NCBI GenBank assembly: GCA_025352125.1
Contig: JANXTZ010000044.1
Span: 1 to 64,000 of the forward strand
Reading direction: 5' to 3'
Length of the DNA: 64,000 bases
Source of the DNA: Deinococcales bacterium
GTDB lineage: Bacteria > Deinococcota > Deinococci > Deinococcales > JAAFIG01
The notes beneath the pieces were generated by a model, which searched no databases, was not told the DNA's origin, and was given only the letters and a program-made list of their open reading frames with translations. This document shows positions 8,466 to 16,986 of the stretch, piece by piece (within the stretch, counting starts at the first letter, position 1; each line of letters begins with the position of its first letter). A program made the translations under genes and the position numbers.

Positions 8466-9518
8466 TTACTTGGTCCCAAACCAACGCTGTTGAATTTGGG
8501 TCAGCTCGCCAGCGCCGATCATTTCGGTCAGGGTTTCATTGATGGCTTTTCGGTTTGGACTGCCCAACGGAATGGCAATGCCGTAATACTCGGGTTTGAA
8601 AATATCACCGACCACCGCCAACGTGCCGTTGCTGGCATGGCTGGCTTGGTATTGCAAGACTGGGGCATCGTAAACAACGGCATCTGCAAGTCCTCGCTCG
8701 AGTTTAAGAATGGCTTGTTCGATGGTTGGCACGGTTTGAAATCGCACGGCATTTTGCGCCAGATACGTTTCGGAAGTTGTGCCGCCAACGGTCAGGACCC
8801 GTTTTCCAGGCAGGTCGTTGATGCCGCGAATGCCGCCTTGGATTTGTTGCACGGTCAGGTTGGCGGTCACGCTGGCGGTAAAATTTGCCAGCAACACCAC
8901 GCTGACCACCATCCAAAACATGCCTGCCAGCCGTCCAATCACGGAGCTGGGATTTTTCTCGCCCAGGTCATTTTGCGGAAAACTCATGGCAGCCCACCAG
9001 ATGCCCTCGGTGACCCCTTTGATGTAGCCTTTGGGGTAATCGGGACGGTGACGCATCACGAGCCACATCACATGACCTGCAAGCACGATGCTCAACAGAA
9101 TCATCAGGGCAACAAAGCCCAGTTGCGGCGAGAAAAAATTGCGAAATGCGGTCATGGGATTAAAGATTTGACGCATTGGAACCAGCACCTGAAGCCCAGA
9201 GTTAAACATCGGTAAACTGAAATCGACCATTCGTTCGCGCTCTTTGGTGATGCTGATGCCCGCAATGCCAACGTCGGCTTGCTTGTTTGCCACGGCATTC
9301 AAGACCTCTTTGACGGTTTTGAGATACTTGTACTGGGTGCTCCAGCCGTTCTTGCTGGCAATTGCCGTCCACAAATCAATGCTGTAGCCTTCAAAACCCG
9401 AGCCTGTGCGCATGATGAACGGCGTCAATGGTTTGATGGCGACAATCAAAGTCTTTTGGGCAAAAACATTGCTTTGAAGCGTCAGCAACAGCAAAACCAG
9501 ACAACCAAAACGCATCAA
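8466..9518 (-). CDS. Prokaryotic ionotropic glutamate-receptor-like (GluR0-type) protein
   Basis: A 350-aa membrane protein with the iGluR layout: signal peptide (1-20), first lobe of a periplasmic substrate-binding domain (22-120, ending GISITKERERMVDFSLPMF), then a pore insert, and the second lobe (225-350, with GGTTSETYL and VVYDAP). The pore insert (about 134-222) has TM1 LGFVALMILLSIVLAGHVMWL, a re-entrant segment GIWWAAMSFPQNDLG, and TM2 ending in ASVTANLTV, which matches the SYTANLAAF gating motif of iGluRs. The K+ filter TVGYG of Synechocystis GluR0 is absent. The basic start codon choice has a purine-rich AAAAGGGA upstream. An alternative reading is an ABC-type substrate-binding protein with an inserted membrane domain; architecture favours the channel. 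Confidence 0.8.
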   Translation of the reverse strand: MMRFGCLVLLLLTLQSNVFAQKTLIVAIKPLTPFIMRTGSGFEGYSIDLWTAIASKNGWSTQYKYLKTVKEVLNAVANKQADVGIAGISITKERERMVDFSLPMFNSGLQVLVPMRQIFNPMTAFRNFFSPQLGFVALMILLSIVLAGHVMWLVMRHRPDYPKGYIKGVTEGIWWAAMSFPQNDLGEKNPSSVIGRLAGMFWMVVSVVLLANFTASVTANLTVQQIQGGIRGINDLPGKRVLTVGGTTSETYLAQNAVRFQTVPTIEQAILKLERGLADAVVYDAPVLQYQASHASNGTLAVVGDIFKPEYYGIAIPLGSPNRKAINETLTEMIGAGELTQIQQRWFGTK

Positions 9519-9598
9519 TCAATCCCTTTTCGCTTCTTCATTGAAACAACACTTTATCAGTCTGCAATTTGTTTCACCCAAAGTCTGACGCCAGGTTT

Positions 9599-10384
9599 TT
9601 ATTCTTTGATCACATGTCGCAACCAGACCTCAGGACGATCCAAGAAACTTTTCCAGTCGCGCAACAGGTCAAGATCGTCCCTGGCAACCTCACGGATGCC
9701 AAACTCGCCAAACTCGAGAATCGTTGCCCCAGGCATGGACAGCACAATCGGCGAGTGCGTCGCGGCAATGACTTGCGAGCCATTCTTGCCCAAAGTTGCC
9801 AACAAACCCACCAGTCCAAGCGTGGCGTTGAACGACAGCGCGGTTTCGGGTTCGTCCAGAAAGTACATGCCCCTTGATTCAAAATGCGTGTTCAACAAAC
9901 CCAGCAAGCCCTCGCCGTGCGAACGGCGTGCCAATGAACGTTCCGAGGCTCGAGGGGCGGGTTTGGCTTCACGGTCAAGATCGCCGATCAATGAACCCAG
10001 TGTGGATGCCCGCAAGAAAAAACCTTCGGTGCTGGCGTTGCTCGAGCAGGTCAATTCGGCGTTCCAAGCCAGCGGCACGTCCTCGAACGACAACTCTGTG
10101 CCAAGGCGTTTGTTGTACGGCGAATACGATCCGATTCTCGGATAACGCGCCGCCAGTGCCTCGAGAATCGTGGTCTTGCCAGAGCCGTTCTCGCCGACAA
10201 AAAAAGTGATCGGCGTCTGAAACGTTAAACCATGCTTTTTAACGTGTTGCGCCGCAGGCACCCGAAATGGGTGAAGGTCGTCACGCCATCTTGAATCATT
10301 AAACCTTAAACTTTGCAAATGAAGTTTGGTCACTGAATTCAGTTTAAAGAAAACCCTCAACTCGAGCAAGCGCAACAGAGCCAT
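9599..10384 (-). CDS. AAA-type ABC-like ATPase (AAA_15/21 family)
   Basis: A 261-aa soluble ATPase. Walker A GENGSGKT is at 64-71, an ABC-like signature SHGEG at 155-159, Walker B MYFLDEPE at 173-180, and a switch His in IAATHSPIVLS downstream. This is the single-domain AAA_15/AAA_21 group related to RecF/SMC-like heads and to OLD-type proteins, but there is no nuclease (TOPRIM) domain. Function is unknown; homologues occur alone in many genomes as predicted ATP-binding proteins. It stands between the receptor gene and the nitronate monooxygenase, all on the minus strand but with separate spacing, so co-transcription is uncertain. Confidence 0.85.
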   Translation of the reverse strand: MALLRLLELRVFFKLNSVTKLHLQSLRFNDSRWRDDLHPFRVPAAQHVKKHGLTFQTPITFFVGENGSGKTTILEALAARYPRIGSYSPYNKRLGTELSFEDVPLAWNAELTCSSNASTEGFFLRASTLGSLIGDLDREAKPAPRASERSLARRSHGEGLLGLLNTHFESRGMYFLDEPETALSFNATLGLVGLLATLGKNGSQVIAATHSPIVLSMPGATILEFGEFGIREVARDDLDLLRDWKSFLDRPEVWLRHVIKE

Positions 10385-10474
10385 TGAATTTCAAAACCCG
10401 AGTGGATTGCAGCGCAAAAAAGAGCCAAACTGATTTGACTCTTCAGACAACCTCGAGATTCGATATGGACCAAA

Positions 10475-11911
10475 TCAAGCCTGTGCCAGCAGGTACGAAA
10501 TCACCTGGCTTGCCGTGTAATCGCTCGAGTAACGCTCAATAAACCGTCCGAGTTTTAAGAGGTCGTCGCCACTGGTGACCAGCGCCTGTTCAACAACGCC
10601 GTTGCGTTGCACTTGAGCCATGCCGACATCCGCCATCAGGGAATTGCACAAACACTTGCGTCCTTTGGTGTCCTCGAGTTTTCCGCCCTTGGCGAGGAAC
10701 GCATCAAAGGGTTCGGAGGCGCAACGAAAACCAAGTTTGCCCTGATCGGTTTGATACATTTCGCGCAGGTACGCCAAATCGCAGACGCGCCCCCGCGCCT
10801 GGTAAACGCTTTGCTCGGAGAGCGTTCCAGGAATTTCGACGACTTTGAACGGGAACCCTGTCGGTGAAGCCAGCGGATCGGTAAAAATGCCGATGCTGCC
10901 GTTTTGCACGCCAGACAGCGCGGTTTTTTTGATTTCTGGGGTCAAACCAGATTCGCGGCTGTAAGCAAACAGGGTCCCGACCTGAATGCCCGCCGCACCG
11001 TGCTCGAGTGCGTGTCGCAACGCATCTGGTGTTCCGGTGCCTCCCGCCAACCAGAACGGCAAGCCGATGGCTTTCAGTGCCGACAGATCGACCACGTCAC
11101 GTTCGCCGTAAATTGGTTGACCGCGTTCGTCAAACGTGGTTTGACCGCGCGGCGGGGCGTTGTGACCGCCGGCGGTTGGACCTTCAACGATAAAACCTTC
11201 AATCGAACCGTTGGATTTGCGGGTCAACATGGTCGCCAACAGATTCGAGGCGATGATCGGCAAGAATTTCGGGCGTTTGAGTGGCATCGGCGTGCCAAAT
11301 TGCGCAGGCTCGAGCGTCATGGAAAAAGTTTCGGTTGCGCCCGTCACGTCCAATTTTAGTGATGCACTTTCGCCGAGGGCAAATTTGTCGAGCACGCCAG
11401 GAATGTCTTTTGGAATTCCCGCGCCCATCAAAATACAATCGACTCCAGCCAACATCGCGCCGTAAAGTGTACCCAGCGTGTGTGTTTGAATTTTGGTCAA
11501 CAGGTTCATGCCGACGGGAGCGTTGTGACCCTCTTTTGCCAGGAAAACCTCAACAAAACCGCCAACCACCATCATGATTTGAGCGTTTCTGCTGCCCAGC
11601 CCAACCTGCAACGCCAAACGCTTGTACGGCTCGTTGGTCGCCCGTCCGCCTGGTTTGTAATACGTCTCGAGCGCATACCGTGCCAAATCTGGGTACGGGA
11701 AATGCTCGAGCGCCCGCCGCGTGCTGCCGTCAACGTCGCCATCCTGCAAACGCCGCACGATGATCGTGTCCAGCGCCGTGCCAGAAATCACGCCAAGCTG
11801 TCCGCCGCTCGAAACCGCCTGAGCCAGTTTCCAGTTGGAAACGGCAGCGCCCATACCGCCCTGAATGATGCGAGGTAAATCCCAATGGCTTGTCTGGTCG
11901 GTTTGAATCAT
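10475..11911 (-). CDS. Nitronate monooxygenase / FabK-like flavoprotein
   Basis: A 478-aa FMN-dependent TIM-barrel protein of the 2-nitropropane dioxygenase/enoyl-ACP reductase II family. Recognisable parts are RIIQGGMGAAVSNWKLAQAVS at the start (phosphate- and FMN-contacting strand), EGPTAGGHNAPPRGQ with the conserved GGH, WLAGGTGTPDALRHALEHGAAGIQVGTLF, the C-terminal FMN phosphate site. It is longer than classic NMO (about 330-360 aa), with a Cys-rich C-terminal extension (C-D-L-A-Y, KCLCNSLMADVGM), as in a distinct bacterial subgroup. The start at 11911 has GGGAG 8 nt upstream. Oxidises nitronates or reduces enoyl thioesters; which cannot be told here. Confidence 0.85.
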   Translation of the reverse strand: MIQTDQTSHWDLPRIIQGGMGAAVSNWKLAQAVSSGGQLGVISGTALDTIIVRRLQDGDVDGSTRRALEHFPYPDLARYALETYYKPGGRATNEPYKRLALQVGLGSRNAQIMMVVGGFVEVFLAKEGHNAPVGMNLLTKIQTHTLGTLYGAMLAGVDCILMGAGIPKDIPGVLDKFALGESASLKLDVTGATETFSMTLEPAQFGTPMPLKRPKFLPIIASNLLATMLTRKSNGSIEGFIVEGPTAGGHNAPPRGQTTFDERGQPIYGERDVVDLSALKAIGLPFWLAGGTGTPDALRHALEHGAAGIQVGTLFAYSRESGLTPEIKKTALSGVQNGSIGIFTDPLASPTGFPFKVVEIPGTLSEQSVYQARGRVCDLAYLREMYQTDQGKLGFRCASEPFDAFLAKGGKLEDTKGRKCLCNSLMADVGMAQVQRNGVVEQALVTSGDDLLKLGRFIERYSSDYTASQVISYLLAQA

Positions 11912-12013
11912 TTGTGGTGCTCCCTGGAGGTTGACATGATGCAGACCATAACAACATTTGACATGAACCAAAAGAATACAAAATGGAGATCAATCACAGT
12001 CTTTCGAGTGCTC

Positions 12014-12442
12014 TCAGCTCAAAAATTGCGCCCAGAGCACACATGACCGCAAACCACGCAATCTCGAATCACCCGAACCACACAAATCAATGGCTCGAGC
12101 CGTGGTCAAGCCACTTTCTGAATGACTGGATTCACGCACCGAGAACGGACGCGCCTCCCAATCGGCTCGAGGTTCGCAGTCGTTTTGGGCGTGCCAGGCG
12201 AGTAACAATGCCAAAATCAGATGCGAGACCCAAGTCCGCGTGGCTTCAAAACGCTCCAGACCGCTCTGAAGACGCGGATGGAGCGTTTTGAACGTTTCCA
12301 AGAATCCTTCGAGTTGAGCGCCGACCTCGAGTTTGGCGAGCCGAGCGCCAACTTCCAACTGTTCCCAAGTCAGGCTGCTGCTGCCCTCACGCAACGCACG
12401 TTCGAACGCTTTTTGCAGCGCTCCAAACTCGAGATTTGGCAT
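12014..12442 (-). CDS. Hypothetical protein with one predicted membrane segment
   Basis: A possible 142-aa protein I do not recognise. The N-terminal half is amphipathic helix (ALQKAFERALREGSSSLTWEQ, LEVGARLAKLEVGAQLEGFLETF), then one hydrophobic stretch HLILALLLAW, then a polar tail of low similarity to anything I know. Start could also be six codons earlier at 12460. The ribosome-binding site is weak. If it is not real, the 12.0-12.58 kb gap contains nothing else I can support apart from CTCGAG copies. Confidence 0.4.
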   Translation of the reverse strand: MPNLEFGALQKAFERALREGSSSLTWEQLEVGARLAKLEVGAQLEGFLETFKTLHPRLQSGLERFEATRTWVSHLILALLLAWHAQNDCEPRADWEARPFSVRESSHSESGLTTARAIDLCGSGDSRLRGLRSCVLWAQFLS

Positions 12443-12585
12443 GGATAAACTTCTGGTCATGGGGTGCTATTCAAGGCTTGAATCACAGATTGCCCTCAGA
12501 ATAGCAGGCTCGAAGTGGGAAAAACAGGAAAAACCACCGCTTTTGTTCCCGAATGATCGACTCGAAAACGGTCCCCAGCGAAAAT

Positions 12586-14607
12586 TTACTTTCTTCCTCG
12601 AGAACGACTTTTTCCTTTCCCGCCTGGAATACTCGCGGTTTTGACTTCCTTGCCCGCCAATTTCGCCTCGAGCTTCCTGATCTCATCGCGCATGGTCGCG
12701 GCTTTCTCGAAATCCATGTCCTCACTCGCCTGCCACATGTCAAGCTCCAGGTCGGTGATTCGCGCCAGAATCTCATCGCGCGTTGCAAATTCGCTGGTTG
12801 GCTCGAGTTCTGGGGCTTGTTCCTCGCCGCGAATGACCTTGCGGATGCTCTTGCTGATGGTGGCTGGCGTGATGCCGTTGGCTTGGTTGTAAGCGGTCTG
12901 CAACTCGCGCCGACGGTTGGTTTCTGAGATGGCATACTGCATGGCTGGCGTGATCGAATCGCCGTACAGAATGACTGTGCCGTTCAGGTTTCGTGCCGCA
13001 CGCCCGATGGTTTGAATCAGGCTTCGTTCGGAACGCAAAAAGCCTGGTTTGTCGGCGTCCAAAATCGTCACCAAACTGACCTCGGGCAAATCCAGACCCT
13101 CGCGCAAGAGGTTAATCCCGACCAGCGCATCAAAATGCCCGAGTCGCAAATCCCGAATGATTTCCTGGCGCTCAACCGTGTCAATTTCACTGTGCAAGTA
13201 CCGCGCCTTGATGCCGTGACCCACCAGGTATTCGGTCAAATCCTCGCTCATGCGCTTGGTCAGGGTGGTAATCAACACCCGTTCGTCCACCTCTGCCCTG
13301 GCACGAATCAAGCCCAGCAAATCCTCGACCTGTCCTTTTGTCGGGCGCACCTCGACCCTTGGGTCAATCAAGCCTGTGGGTCGAATCACCTGATCGACAA
13401 TCTGGCTCGAGATGCCACGCTCGTACTCGCCTGGGGTTGCGGACACGTAAATCACCTGCCCGACCAGATCGTAAAATTCTGCATGTTGCAACGGACGGTT
13501 GTCCATGCAGCTCGGCAACCTGAAGCCGTAATCGGCAAGGGTTTTCTTGCGGTTGTAATCGCCCTTGTACATGCCGCCAATCTGGCTGTGCGAGATGTGG
13601 CTCTCGTCCAGAAAGGTGATAAAATTATCGGGAAAGTAATCCAAGAGCGTGTACGGTCTGGACCCTGGTGGACGCCCGTCGATGTGCCTCGAGTAATTCT
13701 CGATGCCCGAACAATAGCCCAAGACTTTGAGCATCTCGAGGTCGTACAACGTGCGTTCCTTGATGCGCTGCGCCTCTAAAAGTTTGCCCGTGTCGTTAAA
13801 ATACTCGAGTCTTTCCTTGAGTTCTGCCTCGATGCCTTCAATCGCGGGCTGCAAACTTCCCGCCTCCATCACGTAATGCTTGGCGGGATAAATGATGGTG
13901 CTTTTAAGTTCCTCGAGCACCTCGCCCGTCAAGAAATCAAAAGTCGTGATGCGTTCCAGATCGTTGCCCCACAACTCGAGGCGCATCGGTTTCTCGTCGT
14001 AAGATGGCCAAATCTCGAGCACGTCGCCTTTTGCCCTGAAGCGCCCTGGAAAAAGTTCGATGTCGTTGCGTTCGTACTGAATTGTGATTAATCTTTCGAG
14101 AATTTCATCGCGCCCGATGGGTTTGCCAGTCTCGAGGAACAGATTCAGTTTGCGGTACTCTTCGGGATTGCCCAGACCGTAAATGCACGATACGCTGGCG
14201 ACCACGATCACATCGTTGCGGGTCAGCAAGCTGCGGGTGGTCGAGTGCCGCAAACGCTCGATTTCCTGGTTGATGGCGGCGTCTTTTTCGATGAACAAAT
14301 CTTTGCCAGGGACATACGCTTCGGGCTGGTAGTAATCGTAATAGCTGACAAAAAATTCGACGGCGGCAGACGGGAAAAAATCGCGGAACTCGCCAGCCAA
14401 TTGTGCGGTCAAGATTTTATTTGGCGCGATGATCAAGGCGGGTCGTTGGGTTTGTTCGATAATTTGGGCAACGCTATACGTTTTGCCAGTACCAGTTGCA
14501 CCAAGCAACGTTTGATACCTGTAACCATCCTCGAGTCCCTCGACAAGCTGTTTGATCGCGGTTGGTTGATCGCCTTTTGGTGTGAATTCCGATTCGATTT
14601 TCAGCAC
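12586..14607 (-). CDS. uvrB: Excinuclease ABC subunit B
   Basis: A 673-aa helicase-like subunit of UvrABC nucleotide excision repair. After UvrA loads it, UvrB opens DNA with its beta-hairpin, verifies the lesion and recruits UvrC. Visible: Walker A GATGTGKT at 36-43, the [12 protein letters not shown] hairpin region, DESHIS (motif II), QTIGRAARN (motif VI), and a C-terminal UVR domain ([21 protein letters not shown]) that binds UvrC. I place the start at GTG 14607, with TTTGAGG 5 nt upstream, because [14 protein letters not shown] is the family N terminus. A TATACT -10 lies at 14695-14690. The extreme C terminus is a short Lys/Arg/Ser tail. Confidence 0.97.
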   Translation of the reverse strand: MLKIESEFTPKGDQPTAIKQLVEGLEDGYRYQTLLGATGTGKTYSVAQIIEQTQRPALIIAPNKILTAQLAGEFRDFFPSAAVEFFVSYYDYYQPEAYVPGKDLFIEKDAAINQEIERLRHSTTRSLLTRNDVIVVASVSCIYGLGNPEEYRKLNLFLETGKPIGRDEILERLITIQYERNDIELFPGRFRAKGDVLEIWPSYDEKPMRLELWGNDLERITTFDFLTGEVLEELKSTIIYPAKHYVMEAGSLQPAIEGIEAELKERLEYFNDTGKLLEAQRIKERTLYDLEMLKVLGYCSGIENYSRHIDGRPPGSRPYTLLDYFPDNFITFLDESHISHSQIGGMYKGDYNRKKTLADYGFRLPSCMDNRPLQHAEFYDLVGQVIYVSATPGEYERGISSQIVDQVIRPTGLIDPRVEVRPTKGQVEDLLGLIRARAEVDERVLITTLTKRMSEDLTEYLVGHGIKARYLHSEIDTVERQEIIRDLRLGHFDALVGINLLREGLDLPEVSLVTILDADKPGFLRSERSLIQTIGRAARNLNGTVILYGDSITPAMQYAISETNRRRELQTAYNQANGITPATISKSIRKVIRGEEQAPELEPTSEFATRDEILARITDLELDMWQASEDMDFEKAATMRDEIRKLEAKLAGKEVKTASIPGGKGKSRSRGRK

Positions 14608-14689
14608 AGTAACCTCAAATCTTTGCAGCTCGAGCGGCTTGGGAAGGGTCAATCTCGAGTCTTGCTGGAGGCTCGAGAGCTAGTATTTC

Positions 14690-14695
14690 AGTATA
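14690..14695 (-). promoter_or_regulatory. Candidate -10 of uvrB
   Basis: TATACT on the minus strand, about 80 bp upstream of the uvrB start. I see no clear -35 and no recognisable radiation/desiccation-response palindrome in this gap. Confidence 0.4.
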
Positions 14696-14781
14696 CTTGT
14701 TTGGGTTGGTTTCTGTAAATAGCAGAATTGTATTTTGATTCACCCTCACACTTCTCGAGTTCAGATTTGCCAAAGATTTGC

Positions 14782-14797
14782 TAGACTTTGCATCATG
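14782..14797 (+). promoter_or_regulatory. Leaderless promoter of the c-di-AMP receptor gene
   Basis: TAGACT (14782-14787) followed by TTGCATC and ATG (14795): a -10 at leaderless spacing, with no Shine-Dalgarno. Confidence 0.55.
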
Positions 14798-15124
14798 AAA
14801 CTCATGGTTGTGATCGTTCAAGATGCGGACGCGGCGGCACTGGTCAAAGAGTTCACGCAAAAACGCCTCACCGTCACCAAACTCGCCAGCACCGGCGGGT
14901 TTCTGCGCGAGGGCAACACCACCCTGCTCCTGGGCGTCAGTGAAACCGACCTCGAGACAGCAAAACAAATCGTGCAGGACAAATGCCGCTCGAGAACCCG
15001 ATTTATCACCCCAGGCGTGCCCGTTGCCGAACAACCCGAACCGTTTTTGGCGCAACCCGTCGAAGTGCCTGTGGGCGGGGCGGTGGCGTTTATCTTGAAT
15101 GTTGAAGAGTTCTTTAAGGTTTAA
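14795..15124 (+). CDS. darA: Cyclic-di-AMP receptor (DarA/PstA-like PII protein)
   Basis: A 109-aa PII-like trimeric signalling protein. The family pattern is clear: MKLMVVIVQDADAAALVKEF, then TVTKLASTGGFLREGNTTLLLGV (T-loop base and the GGF nucleotide-binding turn), the VPVGGAVAFILNVEEFFKV C-terminal strand. DarA/PstA homologues bind cyclic di-AMP in Gram-positives; the presence of one suggests that c-di-AMP signalling exists here. The start at 14795 rather than 20 codons upstream is supported by the -10 at leaderless distance and by the family N terminus. It is divergent from uvrB and followed by a strong hairpin. Confidence 0.9.
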   Translation: MKLMVVIVQDADAAALVKEFTQKRLTVTKLASTGGFLREGNTTLLLGVSETDLETAKQIVQDKCRSRTRFITPGVPVAEQPEPFLAQPVEVPVGGAVAFILNVEEFFKV

Positions 15125-15138
15125 AACCACATCACACG

Positions 15139-15175
15139 GCTCGAGGATTGAATTCATGCTATTCAATCCTCGAGC
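15139..15175 (+). terminator. Hairpin terminator-like inverted repeat after darA
   Basis: A perfect 15-bp stem (15139-15153 with 15161-15175) and 7-nt loop, stem built on CTCGAG. Only a weak T run follows (CTTCAGTT), so termination may be bidirectional or incomplete. Confidence 0.6.
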
Positions 15176-15234
15176 TTCAGTTATCACAAGCAAAAACGTG
15201 CAACCCGAGTTATGATCCTCTCAGGAGAGACTCT

Positions 15235-16986
15235 ATGACCCACATGCGTTTTGCTGCTCGAGTTTTCGCACTTGTCTTTTTTATGTTCAACACTTTTGGC
15301 ATGGCTCAAACCGCAGGCTCGAGCAGCCTGAACGACCCGTTTTACCCCTGGATGGGAAACGGTGGTTACGACGCGATGGATTACGACATTAAACTCAGGA
15401 TCAGGGATTATCACCTTTCCGAATCAGGTTCGACCACCATGACGGCGATGGCAACCCAAGACCTCCGCAGTTTCAATCTGGACTTTGGTTCGATGGAAGT
15501 CAAAGCTGTAACCGTTAATGGCAAACCAGCACGTTTTGAGCACGATGACCCAGAGTTGTTGATCGTGCCAGATCAAGCGATTGTCAAAAACAAGAAATTC
15601 AAAGTCAACGTGGTTTTTGAAGGTCAACCAGGATCAAAGGTCAATGCAAACACGATTGGCAACACCTGGAATACTGTTGGTATTGATGGTTTGAGCGTTT
15701 TGTCCCAACCCAGCATGACGATGGCGTGGACACCCGTTAACGATTACCCCGCCGACAAAGCCACGTTTACCTTGCAGATCACCGCGCCAAAAGAGGAAAC
15801 TGTCGCCGCAAACGGAAAGTTGATTTCAAAACTCGAGAATCCTGACCAGACCGTCACCAGCACATTTCGCATTGCCACGCCAACCACGACTTACATGCTT
15901 GTTTTTGCGGTGGGAGATTTTCAATACGACGATGCCGGCACGATTGATGGTGTGCATTACCGCAATTTCTTTTCGTACTCCACCTCGAGCATGTTTAAGG
16001 GCATCATTGCCAAAGCTCCAACAATCATGAAGTATTTAACAGATCGTTTGGGCGCATATCCATTCGAGGATTTTGGGGTGCTGACCACCAACACTTTTGG
16101 AAGTGGTGGACTCGAGACGCAATCGTTGGTTTCACTCGAGCCAAAGTATTACAATGCGGATGAGCAAGAAGACCCAATCGATGAGACAGAAGTCCTGACC
16201 CATGAAATGGCGCATCAATGGTTTGGCGCGTTGGTCACATATCAAAATCATGCCCAGACTTTTTTGCACGAAGGTTTTGCCCAGTATTTTGGTTATTTGT
16301 ACGTGAACGACACTCAAGCCGCAAATTATTTGTCAGAGCAATTCCAAAGCGAATATCGACATGTGGTCAACGGACAATGGACTTACAAGAGCACCAAGGC
16401 GGAAATGCTCGAGTTGTTGCAAGATACCTATCGCATTTTAGACTTTACGCTTGAAACAGCCACTTTAATCTTGGATGGTTTGTTTGGCTCGAGTTTATCT
16501 GCGATCAAACGTCAACAGATTTTGGATCAAATCAAAATAACACCATACCTTGCGGTTTTCATTTCGGCGCTTGAGAAACTTTCTTTTACCCGTGTGTATT
16601 TCACACGCAAAACCTGGCAAGAGTTGACGGGTGGCTATCCGTCCGATGGACCATTGTATATTCGCTCCAAGGTCACACCTCCAGGAAAATTTGAAGCCAA
16701 TGATTATGTTTTAAATGCTGGTGTTTATTTTCGTGGTGCGATGGCAGTACACGCTTTAAGGCTCAAAACGGGTGATGAACTCTTCTACAAAATCCTTCGT
16801 ACCTACCTCGAACGTTACAAATTCTCGAATGCTTTCAACCAAGATTTTGTCAACATCGTAAACGAACTGGCGGGCGAAAAAGTGAAGGTGTTTCTCGAGT
16901 CTTGGCTGTACAACGACCACGTGCCTGACTTTCCAGAGATGGGTTTGTACGCCAAAGATTTCCAGCTTGGCGCAGATTTCAAGTAA
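15235..16986 (+). CDS. Secreted M1-family zinc aminopeptidase
   Basis: A 583-aa exported metallopeptidase with a signal peptide (1-24, ending GMAQ). The N-terminal beta-saddle domain is followed by the thermolysin-like catalytic domain: HEMAH at 323-327 and Glu346 in HEGFAQYF give the HExxH-x18-E zinc site. The substrate-recognition GAMEN motif appears as GGLETQ, as in many bacterial extracellular M1 proteins. The protein is shorter than classic PepN (about 870 aa) and lacks the long C-terminal alpha-helical domain. RBS AGGAGAG precedes the ATG at 15235; a TATGAT -10 lies at 15211-15216. Likely releases amino acids from peptides outside the cytoplasm. The 3' end overlaps the convergent regulator pseudogene by 8 bp. 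Confidence 0.9.
   Translation: MTHMRFAARVFALVFFMFNTFGMAQTAGSSSLNDPFYPWMGNGGYDAMDYDIKLRIRDYHLSESGSTTMTAMATQDLRSFNLDFGSMEVKAVTVNGKPARFEHDDPELLIVPDQAIVKNKKFKVNVVFEGQPGSKVNANTIGNTWNTVGIDGLSVLSQPSMTMAWTPVNDYPADKATFTLQITAPKEETVAANGKLISKLENPDQTVTSTFRIATPTTTYMLVFAVGDFQYDDAGTIDGVHYRNFFSYSTSSMFKGIIAKAPTIMKYLTDRLGAYPFEDFGVLTTNTFGSGGLETQSLVSLEPKYYNADEQEDPIDETEVLTHEMAHQWFGALVTYQNHAQTFLHEGFAQYFGYLYVNDTQAANYLSEQFQSEYRHVVNGQWTYKSTKAEMLELLQDTYRILDFTLETATLILDGLFGSSLSAIKRQQILDQIKITPYLAVFISALEKLSFTRVYFTRKTWQELTGGYPSDGPLYIRSKVTPPGKFEANDYVLNAGVYFRGAMAVHALRLKTGDELFYKILRTYLERYKFSNAFNQDFVNIVNELAGEKVKVFLESWLYNDHVPDFPEMGLYAKDFQLGADFK

Noticed and set aside
14608-14794. Possible radiation/desiccation-response palindrome before uvrB
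   Set aside because: The AGTATTTCAGTATACT segment is only partly symmetric and does not match the TTATG...CATAA pattern.
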